Both the position numbers and the translations under genes were made by a program. Below, piece by piece: positions 22,202 to 30,374 of a stretch of 37,684 nucleotides of DNA. The first letter of the stretch is position 1, and each line of letters begins with the position of its first letter. Source of the stretch: an uncultured Anaerolineales bacterium (GTDB lineage: Bacteria > Chloroflexota > Anaerolineae > Anaerolineales > Villigracilaceae); contig CASGHD010000103.1 of the NCBI GenBank assembly GCA_949319575.1, positions 1-37,684 of the forward strand, written 5' to 3'. The notes under the pieces are model-generated. The model was not told where the DNA came from, searched no databases, and was given only the letters and a program-made list of their open reading frames with translations.

Positions 22202-23283
22202 GCGCGGCTCCGATAGGTGTGCGATGTTCGGTCTCGTTCTGCTTTGCGCTCGAGCGCCAGTTCGATCAACCGGTCGACGAGTGTTGCATAGGGCAGGTCT
22301 GTGGCTTCCCACAATTTCGGGTACATGCTGATCTTGGTGAAACCAGGGATGGTATTCAACTCGTTGAGGTAAACCTTGTTGGTGTCTTTCTCTACAAAAA
22401 AGTCCACGCGCGCCATGCCCGCGCAATCGATCAGTTGATACGCGCGGACGGCATAAGCGCGGATTTGCTCGGAAACATCCTTCGGCAGATTTGCGGGTAT
22501 GTCCAACCCGGAAGTTCCGTCGATATATTTCGATTCGTACGAGTAAAACTCGCGGCTCGGCAAAACCTCTCCACACACCGAAGCAAGCGGCTCATCGTTG
22601 CCCAGCACGCTGACCTCGATCTCGCGCGCCTCGCTCACGCCGCGTTCGACGAGCACACGCCGGTCGAACGACGCGGCTTCCATCAAGCCTTCGTGCAAAT
22701 CGGAACGGTTATGGCATTTCGTCACGCCAACCGACGAACCAAGGTTGGCGGGCTTGGTAAACAGCGGATACGCGCCGATTTGCTCGGCTTTTTCGATGAC
22801 GGCATTCATATTTTTTTCGATGTCATTGCGCGACGCCAAAACAGACTCGACGATGGGGATATCATTCGCGCGCATCACTTCTTTGAACACGCCTTTGTCC
22901 ATGCCGACGGAGGAACCGGTCACGCCCGCGCCAACATAGGCGACATCTGCCATTTCAAATAATCCTTGAATCGTCCCGTCTTCGCCGAACGTGCCGTGGA
23001 GGAGGGGGAAGTACACGTCAAGCGCGGGATACATGTTACGAGTTACATTGGATGGATCGGGTGAAAGAACAAAGTGTTCGAGACCATCCAACTTTTCACT
23101 TTCAAACTTTCGAATTACATCCTCGCCCGTCAGCCATTGACCTTCCTGTGTGATTCCGATCTGAGTCACATCGTATTTGGCAGGGTCGAGCACAGACAAC
23201 ACCGAACGCGCAGACATGAGCGAAACGTCATGTTCGCCGGAGCGCCCGCCAAAGATTACTGCCACTCGAAGTTTATTTTTCAT
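22198..23283 (-). CDS. ddl: D-alanine--D-alanine ligase
   Basis: The 361-residue ATP-grasp enzyme joins two D-Ala for the peptidoglycan stem. It begins MKNKLRVAVIFGGRSGEHDVSLMSARSV, has the FPLLHGTFGEDGTIQGLFEMADVAYVGAG segment (the HG..GEDG motif), an ATP-grasp core (PLFTKPANLGSSVGVTKC) and the metal/substrate end VDFFVEKDTNKVYLNELNTIPGFT. I prefer the ATG at 23283; a GTG at 23307 would overlap murB by 13 bp. It overlaps ftsQ by 3 bp. Confidence 0.95.
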   Translation of the reverse strand: MKNKLRVAVIFGGRSGEHDVSLMSARSVLSVLDPAKYDVTQIGITQEGQWLTGEDVIRKFESEKLDGLEHFVLSPDPSNVTRNMYPALDVYFPLLHGTFGEDGTIQGLFEMADVAYVGAGVTGSSVGMDKGVFKEVMRANDIPIVESVLASRNDIEKNMNAVIEKAEQIGAYPLFTKPANLGSSVGVTKCHNRSDLHEGLMEAASFDRRVLVERGVSEAREIEVSVLGNDEPLASVCGEVLPSREFYSYESKYIDGTSGLDIPANLPKDVSEQIRAYAVRAYQLIDCAGMARVDFFVEKDTNKVYLNELNTIPGFTKISMYPKLWEATDLPYATLVDRLIELALERKAERDRTSHTYRSRA

Positions 23284-23294
23284 ATCACTAGTCT

Positions 23295-24218
23295 CTATAT
23301 CTGCCACTCGCCAACCATCTCGATCTCCAACTCCAGTTCAACGCCTTGCTTTTCCTTCACCGTCTTCTGCACGAGTTGAACCAATTTGCGGATATCCTCC
23401 GCCCGCGTCGCGCCGTGATTGACGAAGAAGTTTCCATGCAACGGGCTGACTTCCGCGTTGCCGATGCGGGTCCCTTTCAAGCCGGAGACTTCGATCAGGC
23501 GGCCCGCATAATCACCGGCGGGATTCTTGAACATCGAGCCCATGCTGGCGCCCGGCGGCTGGGTCGTTTTGCGATGCGCGCTGAATTGTTGAATCTTGAC
23601 GGTCGCGTCTTCCTTGGTTGAATTCGTCAAACTGAACTCTGCCGAAAGAACAATGGCTTTCAACTCGCCGCGTTTCAAGAGACTCGCGCGATAGCCGTAC
23701 CCCATTTGTTCGACGGAAAATTTCTCGCGCCCGGTTTCGGTCAGCAATTCGGTAGAGAGCAAGCTTCCCGCCACATCACCGCCGAACGCGCCGGCATTGC
23801 CATACACCGCGCCGCCGATGGTGCCGGGGACCGCCGCCGCCCATTCGATGCCGCCGAATCCCTTCGAGGCGCATCGGTTGGCGAGGTTGCTGAACACCAC
23901 ACCCGATTCCGCGCTCACCGAGGGCTGGTTGCCAGCATGAAAGGTAACTTTCTTCGCCCGGTTCAGCACCACCACGCCGCGCGCGCCCTTGTCGCTAACA
24001 AGGAGGTTCGAACCGCCGCCCATCACAAGAAACGGCATATCGTTCTTCCATAAGTATTTGACAACCCGCGCCAGCGCGGCAACCGAATCGACCGTGATGA
24101 AAATGTCGGCGGGACCCCCGATGCGCGCGGAGGTATACGGCGCAAGAGGCACATTCTCTTTCACCATTTCGCCGAATTTGGCGATAAGTAAATCGACGGG
24201 GCGGGCTAGGGCAACCAT
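23295..24218 (-). CDS. murB: UDP-N-acetylenolpyruvoylglucosamine reductase MurB
   Basis: The 307-residue flavoenzyme reduces enolpyruvyl-UDP-GlcNAc to UDP-MurNAc. FAD-binding motifs are TSARIGGPADIFI, LVMGGGSNLLVSDKG and WAAAVPGTIGGAVYGNAGAFGGD. The catalytic proton donor Ser is in ASMGSMFKNP and the catalytic Glu in LELEIEMVGEW. The arrangement fits type II (shorter) MurB. It lies 39 bp after a small charged-protein gene and 11 bp before ddl. Confidence 0.96.
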   Translation of the reverse strand: MVALARPVDLLIAKFGEMVKENVPLAPYTSARIGGPADIFITVDSVAALARVVKYLWKNDMPFLVMGGGSNLLVSDKGARGVVVLNRAKKVTFHAGNQPSVSAESGVVFSNLANRCASKGFGGIEWAAAVPGTIGGAVYGNAGAFGGDVAGSLLSTELLTETGREKFSVEQMGYGYRASLLKRGELKAIVLSAEFSLTNSTKEDATVKIQQFSAHRKTTQPPGASMGSMFKNPAGDYAGRLIEVSGLKGTRIGNAEVSPLHGNFFVNHGATRAEDIRKLVQLVQKTVKEKQGVELELEIEMVGEWQI

Positions 24219-24257
24219 GTTTTTTTGAGTCAGCCAGTTTGCTGGCGCGTTTCCTTT

Positions 24258-24443
24258 CTAGTCATCCTTCTTGTTCAATTTCTCGATCAACTTCTCGACC
24301 GTCTTTTCCTTTGATTCTTTTTCGTCTTCATGGGTCTGTTCCGTTTTCTTTCGACGCGCCTCTTTATCGAAAAAAGAAAGGAGCATCCTCAACGGGGGCA
24401 GGAAGAAGATCTCGGGTTTTTCGTTTTCTTTTTTCTCAGGCAT
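24258..24443 (-). CDS. small highly charged protein in the dcw cluster, hypothetical
   Basis: The 61-residue product (MPEKKENEKPEIFFLPP, then a Lys/Glu-rich helix to the end) has no recognised domain. A GGAG site lies 4 nt before the ATG at 24443, inside the end of the previous small gene, and the two overlap by 8 bp, which supports translation. The charged helical tail suggests a coiled-coil or adaptor role near the membrane (inference only). Confidence 0.6.
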   Translation of the reverse strand: MPEKKENEKPEIFFLPPLRMLLSFFDKEARRKKTEQTHEDEKESKEKTVEKLIEKLNKKDD

Positions 24444-24732
24444 GACTCTCCGCCATTTCCTGAACCGCGGCGCGGGAGAGCGGTTGCGGCGATTCGACAG
24501 CCAGCCCGGCAAACGGGGTTGCCAGCGCCGGGGTTGCTTTCATTTTCTCGATGAGTTGCAACGCGAGTCGTTCGTCTGGATTCCACGAGGGGATGCGCGA
24601 AGGCGCGCCGCGTCCGGCGGTGAGTAAAACCCTCCGCAGGCGAAGCAGGCCCAAGGCGTCGCCTTGAGCGTGTCGCAGGGTCCGGGAGCGCGCGCGCTGA
24701 GCATAGTCGAAGTGAAGCGTTTGTCGGGTCAT
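24436..24732 (-). CDS. small ORF between murC and murB, hypothetical, N-terminus made of a repeat
   Basis: The 98-residue frame starts one base after the murC stop, with GGAGAG in the murC 3' end as ribosome site. The first 30 residues (MTRQTLHFDYAQRARSRTLR ...) are encoded by the CTTCGACTATGCTCAG and CCCTGCGACACGCTCAAGGC repeat copies at 24661-24712, so they may be recent. The C-terminal half, from PDERLALQLIEKMKATPALA to AVQEMAESHA, looks more like a genuine protein. Function unknown; possibly a decayed gene extended by repeat insertion. Confidence 0.5.
   Translation of the reverse strand: MTRQTLHFDYAQRARSRTLRHAQGDALGLLRLRRVLLTAGRGAPSRIPSWNPDERLALQLIEKMKATPALATPFAGLAVESPQPLSRAAVQEMAESHA
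24661..24712. repeat. pair of CTTCGACTA-CTCAG-type repeat copies
   Basis: On the minus strand CTTCGACTATGCTCAG (24712-24697) and CCCTGCGACACGCTCAAGGC (24680-24661) are two diverged copies of the unit seen at 1427-1452 and 36760-36783. They encode the start of the small ORF after murC. Confidence 0.55.
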
Positions 24733-24733
24733 G

Positions 24734-26128
24734 TTATCTCTCCTTCAGGGCTTTTAAAACATCCGCGCAGATCTGGTCGGCATCGCCAGCCGATAGCACG
24801 ATCAACACATCGTTGGGGTGCAAATTCTTAAGTAAATAATCGGTCACTTGCGGGAGCGTGGCAAGGTAACGCGCCGACGGATGCGGCATTCCGCTGACGA
24901 TCTCTGCCGAGGTGAACTCCTGTTTCGGCTCGCGCGCCGCATACACCTCGGTGACGATGACTTCATCGGCATCTTTGAAGGCGCGCGAAAATTCGAGATA
25001 CAACGCCTGCGTCCGCGAATAGGTGTGCGGTTGCCAGACCGCCCAGATGCGGCGTTCGGGGTAACGCGCCCGCGCCCCTGCCAGCGTGGCTTTGATCTCG
25101 GTGGGATGATGAGCGTAATCGTCGAACACGCTGACGCCGTTCGCTTCGCCTCGCAGGTCGAACCTGCGTCCTGTTCCTGTGAATTTGCTCAACGCCTTGG
25201 CGGCTTGCTCGCGTGAAAGTCCCAGCACATCCACGATTGCCAGCGTTGCCAGGGCATTGCGGACGTTGTGCTCGCCCGGCGCCTGCAACGATACTTCCAC
25301 CGATTCAAGCCCGGCGCTCTTCAAATTCGAGGAGGCAACGAAGTCGAATCCGCCGCGTTGGTTGGGCTTCACGTCGCGCGCCATCACCCAGTGCGGGGCG
25401 CTGATGGTGTTATCCATATGCGCGCCATAGGCAACGACGTTCTTGCCGGCTTTGCGAGCATGCGGGATGAGCGACACTGCGCCGGCATCCTCCATGCAGA
25501 CGATCAATGTGCCATCGGCGGGCAGAAGGTTGACGAACGTTTCGAACGATTGTGTCATCGCCTCGAAGGTTGGGAAGAAATCGGGGTGATCGTGTTCGAG
25601 GTTGGTAATCACCTCGATCTGCGGCTTCAACCCGAGGAACATGTTGTCGTATTCGTCGGCTTCGATCACGAACAGGTTGCCTGTGCCGGCGCGGGCGTTG
25701 ACGCCGAGGTTTTTCGCCACACTGCCAATAATGAACGATGGGTCGCGCTTGAGTTCGGTTAACACCCAGGCGGTCATGGCGGTGGTGGTGGTTTTTCCGT
25801 GCGCGCCGGCAATGGCGATGCCGGTCTTCTCTGCCATCAATTCGCCGAGAAAATCCGCGCGTTTGTACACGGGGATGTTCTTCTGCAAAGCCGCCTGTAC
25901 TTCGGGGTTATCGTCTGGGATGGCGGAGGAGCGCACAACCCAATCGGCTCCCGCCACATTGCGGGCATGATGCCCCACGTACACAGACGCGCCCGCCTTG
26001 CGGACTTCCTCGGCAAACGGAGTCAGCGCGCGATCAGAGCCGCTCACCGTGTATCCGCTCTCCAACAGGAGGCGGGCGATGGCGGAAAGTCCGCTTCCCC
26101 CAATGCCGATGAAATGGACGTGTGTCAT
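24734..26128 (-). CDS. murC: UDP-N-acetylmuramate--L-alanine ligase MurC
   Basis: The 464-residue Mur ligase adds L-Ala to UDP-MurNAc. The N-terminal Rossmann site is VHFIGIGGSGLSAIARLL, the ATP loop is GAHGKTTTTAM (108-118), the central domain has EADEYDNMFLGLKP and ITNLEHDHPDFF, and the C-terminal domain has VFDDYAHHPTEIKATL, typical of MurC. I start at the ATG of MTHVHFIG; the longer open frame runs through the CvpA-like gene. It begins 14 bp after that gene. Confidence 0.97.
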   Translation of the reverse strand: MTHVHFIGIGGSGLSAIARLLLESGYTVSGSDRALTPFAEEVRKAGASVYVGHHARNVAGADWVVRSSAIPDDNPEVQAALQKNIPVYKRADFLGELMAEKTGIAIAGAHGKTTTTAMTAWVLTELKRDPSFIIGSVAKNLGVNARAGTGNLFVIEADEYDNMFLGLKPQIEVITNLEHDHPDFFPTFEAMTQSFETFVNLLPADGTLIVCMEDAGAVSLIPHARKAGKNVVAYGAHMDNTISAPHWVMARDVKPNQRGGFDFVASSNLKSAGLESVEVSLQAPGEHNVRNALATLAIVDVLGLSREQAAKALSKFTGTGRRFDLRGEANGVSVFDDYAHHPTEIKATLAGARARYPERRIWAVWQPHTYSRTQALYLEFSRAFKDADEVIVTEVYAAREPKQEFTSAEIVSGMPHPSARYLATLPQVTDYLLKNLHPNDVLIVLSAGDADQICADVLKALKER

Positions 26129-26142
26129 GTTAGTTTGGCAGG

Positions 26143-26673
26143 TTAGATGTAGACGACGATGATGAACACGAAGGCAAGGATGATGGCAAAGTAGATGCCG
26201 GGGTCGCCAAGAAGTTGCGGGGGCATGTACAGCATCATGTTGTTGATCTTGGTAACCAAATTCGGATCTACCGGCGCGGCAATAATCTGCGAAAAAGGAT
26301 ATTTCGCCTTGTCCAAATAGAACAACGCGCTTCCGGCGATGAAATACCCGTTCACGCCGCCGAGCAGGACGCCGATGACAGTATCCTGAAACCGTTCGCG
26401 CACCGCGCGCGATGCCAAATGTTGGATGCTGACCACGGTCTGATAGCCGAAGTACACGAGCACGGTCAGGACGATGATGCGCGACCAAAACAAGTTGATG
26501 TCTGATTCGTCCATTCCGATCACCAACGGAACATATTTCCGCAGGACCTGGTTGATGGCGAGCGCGAGGATGGCGCTGAATGTGACGAGCAGTTCCTTCG
26601 CCCAGCCGCGCATCCCTCCGATGAACCCAAAGAGCAGGACGTACATCCAGAAGACAATATCGATGCTCATCAT
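26143..26673 (-). CDS. CvpA-like membrane protein
   Basis: The 176-residue protein has four to five hydrophobic helices. It begins DIVFWMYVLLFGFIGGMRGWAKELLVTFSAILALAI, the pattern of the CvpA (colicin V production) family, with the conserved 'G..RG...E' feature. Function in the family is unclear; envelope homeostasis is suspected. Its ATG overlaps the murG stop by 4 bp, so it is translationally coupled within the dcw cluster. It sits where some clusters have no gene, between murG and murC. Confidence 0.75.
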   Translation of the reverse strand: MMSIDIVFWMYVLLFGFIGGMRGWAKELLVTFSAILALAINQVLRKYVPLVIGMDESDINLFWSRIIVLTVLVYFGYQTVVSIQHLASRAVRERFQDTVIGVLLGGVNGYFIAGSALFYLDKAKYPFSQIIAAPVDPNLVTKINNMMLYMPPQLLGDPGIYFAIILAFVFIIVVYI

Positions 26674-27761
26674 AGGCTTTTCACTCCTGCCAGTTCGATT
26701 AACGCGCTGGCGATCTTCTCTGCGGCGCGCGGATGCGACAATTCAAACATCGCCGCGCGCATGGATTTCAATTTATTCTGGTTCTCGAACAAAACATTCA
26801 AGGTCATCATCAATTCGGTGTTCAGGCGATGGTCTTCCAAAATGACTGCCGCGCCGCGCCAGGCAAGAAATTCGGCGTTCACTTTTTGGTAACGCCACGC
26901 ATGAGGATACGGCACAAGGATGGATGGCAACCCGAATAACGGGAACTCACCCAACACCGACGCGCCCGCGCGCGTCAGCGCCACATCTGCCGCGGCAAAT
27001 GCCGCGCCCATTTCGTGCAGGTAGGGCATGGCATGGTATACGGCGGCAAGTTCCATTGGCAGTTGTTCGCGCATTTGTTTTACGTATTGCCAATCCGGTT
27101 CGCCGGTCAGGTGAATGACCTCGAACTTGGCGAGCATATCGCGCAGGTGGTTGATTACGGCAAAGTTGATGGAGCGCGCGCCTTTGCTTCCGCCGAACGC
27201 CAGCAGCACGGGCTTTTCGCCGGAGATACCGAGGTGGCGAGTCGCTGTCAGTCGGTCCCACAGTGAGAGGTCGGGACGAAGCGGGTAGCCTGTTTCGCGC
27301 ACCTTCTTTTTAAAGAACTTTTGCGATTGGCTCGTCGTCACGGCGATCACATCCGCATAGCGGGCGAGGGATTTCAACGCCAGCCCCGGCTCAATATCCG
27401 GCGTATAGAGCAGGATCGGTATCGAGGCGCCGGCAATCGCGACCGGCGCCGCCACGTACCCACCGGTGAAGAACATCACATCCGGCTTAAACTCCTTGAG
27501 GATGCGGCGAGCGGCAAAGACACCGCGCCCAAGCGTGAGCAAATTGCCCGGTAGCGCGGAAAGACCGACGCCGTGGAGACCCGCGGCAGGGACGCTGGCG
27601 AAGGCAATGCCCTGGCGTTTCACCAGAGATTCCTCCATGCCGCCCTTGCCCCCCACCCAGAGCGTGTCCACGTCGGTGACTTTAGCCGTCAGCGCGCTGT
27701 GAACGGCGAGCGCGGGATACACTCCGCCTCCCGTCCCTCCGGCGCAAATCAATAACCGCAC
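26670..27761 (-). CDS. murG: undecaprenyl-PP-MurNAc-pentapeptide GlcNAc transferase MurG
   Basis: The 363-residue GT-B glycosyltransferase makes lipid II from lipid I. It opens with MRLLICAGGTGGGVYPALAV (GTGGH-like loop, here GTGGGVYP with the usual His replaced by Gly-Val), then LLAFGGSKGARSIN, and TRAGASVLGEFPLFGLPSILVPYPHA for UDP-GlcNAc binding. The missing His after GTGG is notable, because His in 'GTGGH' is a strongly conserved residue. The start overlaps the ftsW 3' end by 80 bp. Confidence 0.95.
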   Translation of the reverse strand: MRLLICAGGTGGGVYPALAVHSALTAKVTDVDTLWVGGKGGMEESLVKRQGIAFASVPAAGLHGVGLSALPGNLLTLGRGVFAARRILKEFKPDVMFFTGGYVAAPVAIAGASIPILLYTPDIEPGLALKSLARYADVIAVTTSQSQKFFKKKVRETGYPLRPDLSLWDRLTATRHLGISGEKPVLLAFGGSKGARSINFAVINHLRDMLAKFEVIHLTGEPDWQYVKQMREQLPMELAAVYHAMPYLHEMGAAFAAADVALTRAGASVLGEFPLFGLPSILVPYPHAWRYQKVNAEFLAWRGAAVILEDHRLNTELMMTLNVLFENQNKLKSMRAAMFELSHPRAAEKIASALIELAGVKSL

Positions 27762-28929
27762 CGAATGACCTCCATTCGTTTTCTTCGACCTTCGAAACCT
27801 CGCCGCCCTGGCGCGAGATGTTCAACAGGATGCCGATGGCGCAAAATGTGGAAACCAGATTCGAACCGCCCGCGCTGATGAACGGCAGGGCATTCCCGGC
27901 AAACGGCATCAACCCAACCATCACCGCCATGTTGACCGCCGCTTCCAGCCCGATCCAAAAGATCACGCCCGAAGCCAGCAATGTGCCCAGCATATCCGGC
28001 GCGCGGCGAGCCACAACCAGACCGCGCCAGATCAACGCGCCATACAACGCCATCAACAAAACCGTACCGAACAAACCCAGTTCCTCGGCAACGACGGCAA
28101 AGATGCTGTCGGTCGGCGCGAACGGAAGCCCCGTCAACTTGGTATCCGCTTCGCCCAAGCCCACGCCGAACACGCCGCCTTTAATGATCGCCTCGAACGA
28201 ACGCCGCACGTGATACGAGGCGTTGGTCGGGTCCTGGAAGCCGGCAATGAACGAACCGACGCGATCGCGCCCGGTGGCGCTGAATTGCACCACCACCCAG
28301 CCGATGACAAGCGCCAACAACAACAGAAAGATGATCTGTTTGATATCGGCGCCGGCGAGATAAAACAACAGACCGCCGAGGATGAGCACCGTGCCCGCCG
28401 CGCTCAGGTCGGGTTGCAGATAGATCAAGCCGCAGATAATTCCCAAAATCACGCCCAGCGGAATCAAACCGAAGGTCACATCGTGCAGGCTGTGACGCTT
28501 CGCGTACAACCACACCGAAAGATAGATCACCGCGATCAACTTCGCCAGTTCAGACGGTTGATACGAACCATTCAGGAAGGCGCGCACCGCGCCCAGACGC
28601 GCTTCGTTAACGAACAGCACCGCCACCAACAAACCGATCGTGCCAAGCATGGCGAACACGCCTACCTTGCGCCAGATGTGATAATCGAACAACGAAAGCG
28701 CGAACGCGCCAATGATTCCCAAGCCGAACCAACGCATCTGGCGGGCAAACATATACGTCGACGAACCGTATTCATTGAATGAAAAATCGAACGACGCGGA
28801 ATACAACATGATCAAGCCGAACACCGAAAGAGCCAGCACGGTGAGCGCCAACGGCACATCCAACCCGCGGCTAAGACTCTTCGCGAACGAAAAACGAAAA
28901 CGATCATTTACGAAAGTTCTTGAACCCAT
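27682..28929 (-). CDS. ftsW: FtsW-type SEDS peptidoglycan polymerase
   Basis: The 415-residue polytopic protein (about ten helices) is a SEDS glycosyltransferase that polymerises lipid II. The catalytic Asp is in GLIYLQPDLSAAGTVLILG. The extracellular and C-terminal motifs are FAPTDSIFAVVAEELGLFG and GNALPFISAGGSNLVSTFCAIG. It works with the class B PBP encoded upstream. It overlaps murD by 22 bp and murG by 80 bp; the last 27 residues (Arg-rich) are encoded in the overlap with murG. Confidence 0.96.
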   Translation of the reverse strand: MGSRTFVNDRFRFSFAKSLSRGLDVPLALTVLALSVFGLIMLYSASFDFSFNEYGSSTYMFARQMRWFGLGIIGAFALSLFDYHIWRKVGVFAMLGTIGLLVAVLFVNEARLGAVRAFLNGSYQPSELAKLIAVIYLSVWLYAKRHSLHDVTFGLIPLGVILGIICGLIYLQPDLSAAGTVLILGGLLFYLAGADIKQIIFLLLLALVIGWVVVQFSATGRDRVGSFIAGFQDPTNASYHVRRSFEAIIKGGVFGVGLGEADTKLTGLPFAPTDSIFAVVAEELGLFGTVLLMALYGALIWRGLVVARRAPDMLGTLLASGVIFWIGLEAAVNMAVMVGLMPFAGNALPFISAGGSNLVSTFCAIGILLNISRQGGEVSKVEENEWRSFGAVIDLRRRDGRRSVSRARRSQRADG

Positions 28930-30329
28930 GCTCGAAACCTTTCTCCGCGTTCCTCGAAATCTTTGAACTCATCGAAACTCGCGCCGCCCGGTGAAAGCAA
29001 CACCACATCGCCCGGCTTTACGACTTCCGCCGCCTTGAGGACTGCCTCATGCAAACCCTCCACGCGGAAGAACACACAGCGCGTCTCTCCGACGGGGAGG
29101 CTGGCTACAGTTTCCTCGATCTTTTCCGCCGCCTCGCCGAAAAGCACCGCATAGGCGACACGTTCCCGCACGAGTTGCATCAACGCTTCCCAGGGAAGAT
29201 TCTTATCGCGCCCGCCGAGCAACAGCACAATTGGCTCCTCGAACGCGCGCAGGACGGCAATCGTCCGTTCGGGCGCGCTGGCAATCGAGTTGTTGTACCA
29301 GCGGACTCCGTTCCACTCGCGCGCCAACTCCAGGCGATGCGGCACGCCGCGAAAATCCTCCACCGCTTCGACCATCGCCTCCAGCGGAAAGCCCGCCGCG
29401 TGACCGATAGCAAACGCGGCAAGCACATTCGCCACGTTGTACTCTCCGCGCAGATGGATCTTCTCGCGCGGCATGATCGAGACGTTCAACTTACCGTCTC
29501 GCAAATTCAATGATCCCTCGCGCAAGCACGCGCCGTTCAAGCCTTCTTCCAATTCATTCAAACTAAAAACAAATAACTGCCCATTCACGTTGTCGCGCAG
29601 ACTCCACGCGCCTTTGTCGTCGCGCCCCAACACGGCGACATCATCCTTCGATTGAAACTCCAAGATGCGACTCTTCGCCGCCGTGTACGATTCCATCGTG
29701 CCGTGACGATCCAAATGATTGGGCGTAACGTTCAAAATTGCGGCGATATTCGGCGAGAGAGTCATTTGCTCCAATTGAAAGGATGAAAGTTCGAGAACAG
29801 CAACATCCTCGGGTTTCATCTCATCCACGTAATTCAACAGCGGGTCGCCGATGTTGCCGCCAACATGGACAGAAGACAGAACGCGGGAGGCAGACGATTC
29901 CGCGTTCTGCCTTCTGTTTTCCACAGACTTCTTCGCCATGTTACCAACCAACGTCGTTGTCGTCGTCTTGCCCGCCGAGCCGGTGATACCGACCGTCTTG
30001 CACGGCACAACTTCCATGAAGATCTGCGAATCGTTCGAGAGCGGAATCCCTCGCCTGCCTGCTTCAACCACAATCGGCAGCGCGAGCGGAACCCCACCGG
30101 AGAGGCACAACACGTCCGCTGAATCCAACAACTCAAGCGGGTGCCCGCCCAGTGCCCAATCAATTGAATATTTCGCGAGCGATTCGCGCGCGAGGCGAAG
30201 CGCATCCGCGCCGCGCATATCGCTGACCGTGACGCGCGCGCCATGCACTGAAAGCCAACGCGCAAGGGCAAGCCCCTGCCGGGCGGCGCCTAAGATCAAC
30301 ACGCGGGAGTCTTTCCAGTTAGTCTTCAT
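28908..30329 (-). CDS. murD: UDP-N-acetylmuramoylalanine--D-glutamate ligase MurD
   Basis: The 473-residue Mur ligase adds D-Glu. Motifs are VLILGAARQGLALARWL, the P-loop GITGSAGKTTTTTLVGN (114-130), AAILNVTPNHLDRHGTMESY, the ATP-domain end and VLLSPGGASFDEFKDFEERG, the MurD C-terminal signature. Residues about 135-152 (VENRRQNAESSASRV) are encoded by a palindromic repeat (29870-29916) just after the P-loop helix, an unusual in-frame insertion. The gene overlaps ftsW and follows mraY by 45 bp. Confidence 0.96.
   Translation of the reverse strand: MKTNWKDSRVLILGAARQGLALARWLSVHGARVTVSDMRGADALRLARESLAKYSIDWALGGHPLELLDSADVLCLSGGVPLALPIVVEAGRRGIPLSNDSQIFMEVVPCKTVGITGSAGKTTTTTLVGNMAKKSVENRRQNAESSASRVLSSVHVGGNIGDPLLNYVDEMKPEDVAVLELSSFQLEQMTLSPNIAAILNVTPNHLDRHGTMESYTAAKSRILEFQSKDDVAVLGRDDKGAWSLRDNVNGQLFVFSLNELEEGLNGACLREGSLNLRDGKLNVSIMPREKIHLRGEYNVANVLAAFAIGHAAGFPLEAMVEAVEDFRGVPHRLELAREWNGVRWYNNSIASAPERTIAVLRAFEEPIVLLLGGRDKNLPWEALMQLVRERVAYAVLFGEAAEKIEETVASLPVGETRCVFFRVEGLHEAVLKAAEVVKPGDVVLLSPGGASFDEFKDFEERGERFRAWVQELS
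29870..29916. repeat. palindromic repeat in frame in murD
   Basis: CAGAAGACAGAACGCGG (29870-29886) and CCGCGTTCTGCCTTCTG (29900-29916) are inverted with one mismatch around a 13-bp centre. Its units (CAGAAGR, CAGAACG) are heptamers. It encodes a loop after the MurD P-loop helix. Confidence 0.75.
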
Positions 30330-30341
30330 CGTTTTTTACTT

Positions 30342-30358
30342 CGCGCTTCGTAAGCGCG
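30342..30358. repeat. short palindrome between mraY and murD
   Basis: CGCGCTT (30342-30348) and AAGCGCG (30352-30358) flank a CGT loop in the 45-bp gap, 13 bp before the murD start. It could attenuate transcription or affect murD translation. Confidence 0.45.
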
Positions 30359-30374
30359 CGCTACGCAATAGGTT

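Noticed and set aside
22202-22576. Upstream extension of ftsQ
   Set aside because: It is a shadow frame within ddl. The ATG at 22201 overlaps the ddl stop in the usual ATGA manner.
22096-22962. Long plus-strand ORF (288 codons) opposite ddl
   Set aside because: It is antisense to ddl and ftsQ; composition is that of a GC-rich shadow frame.
26129-26488. Long upstream extension of murC
   Set aside because: It lies wholly inside the CvpA-like gene in another frame, is Arg/His-rich, and the known MurC N-terminus begins at the chosen ATG.
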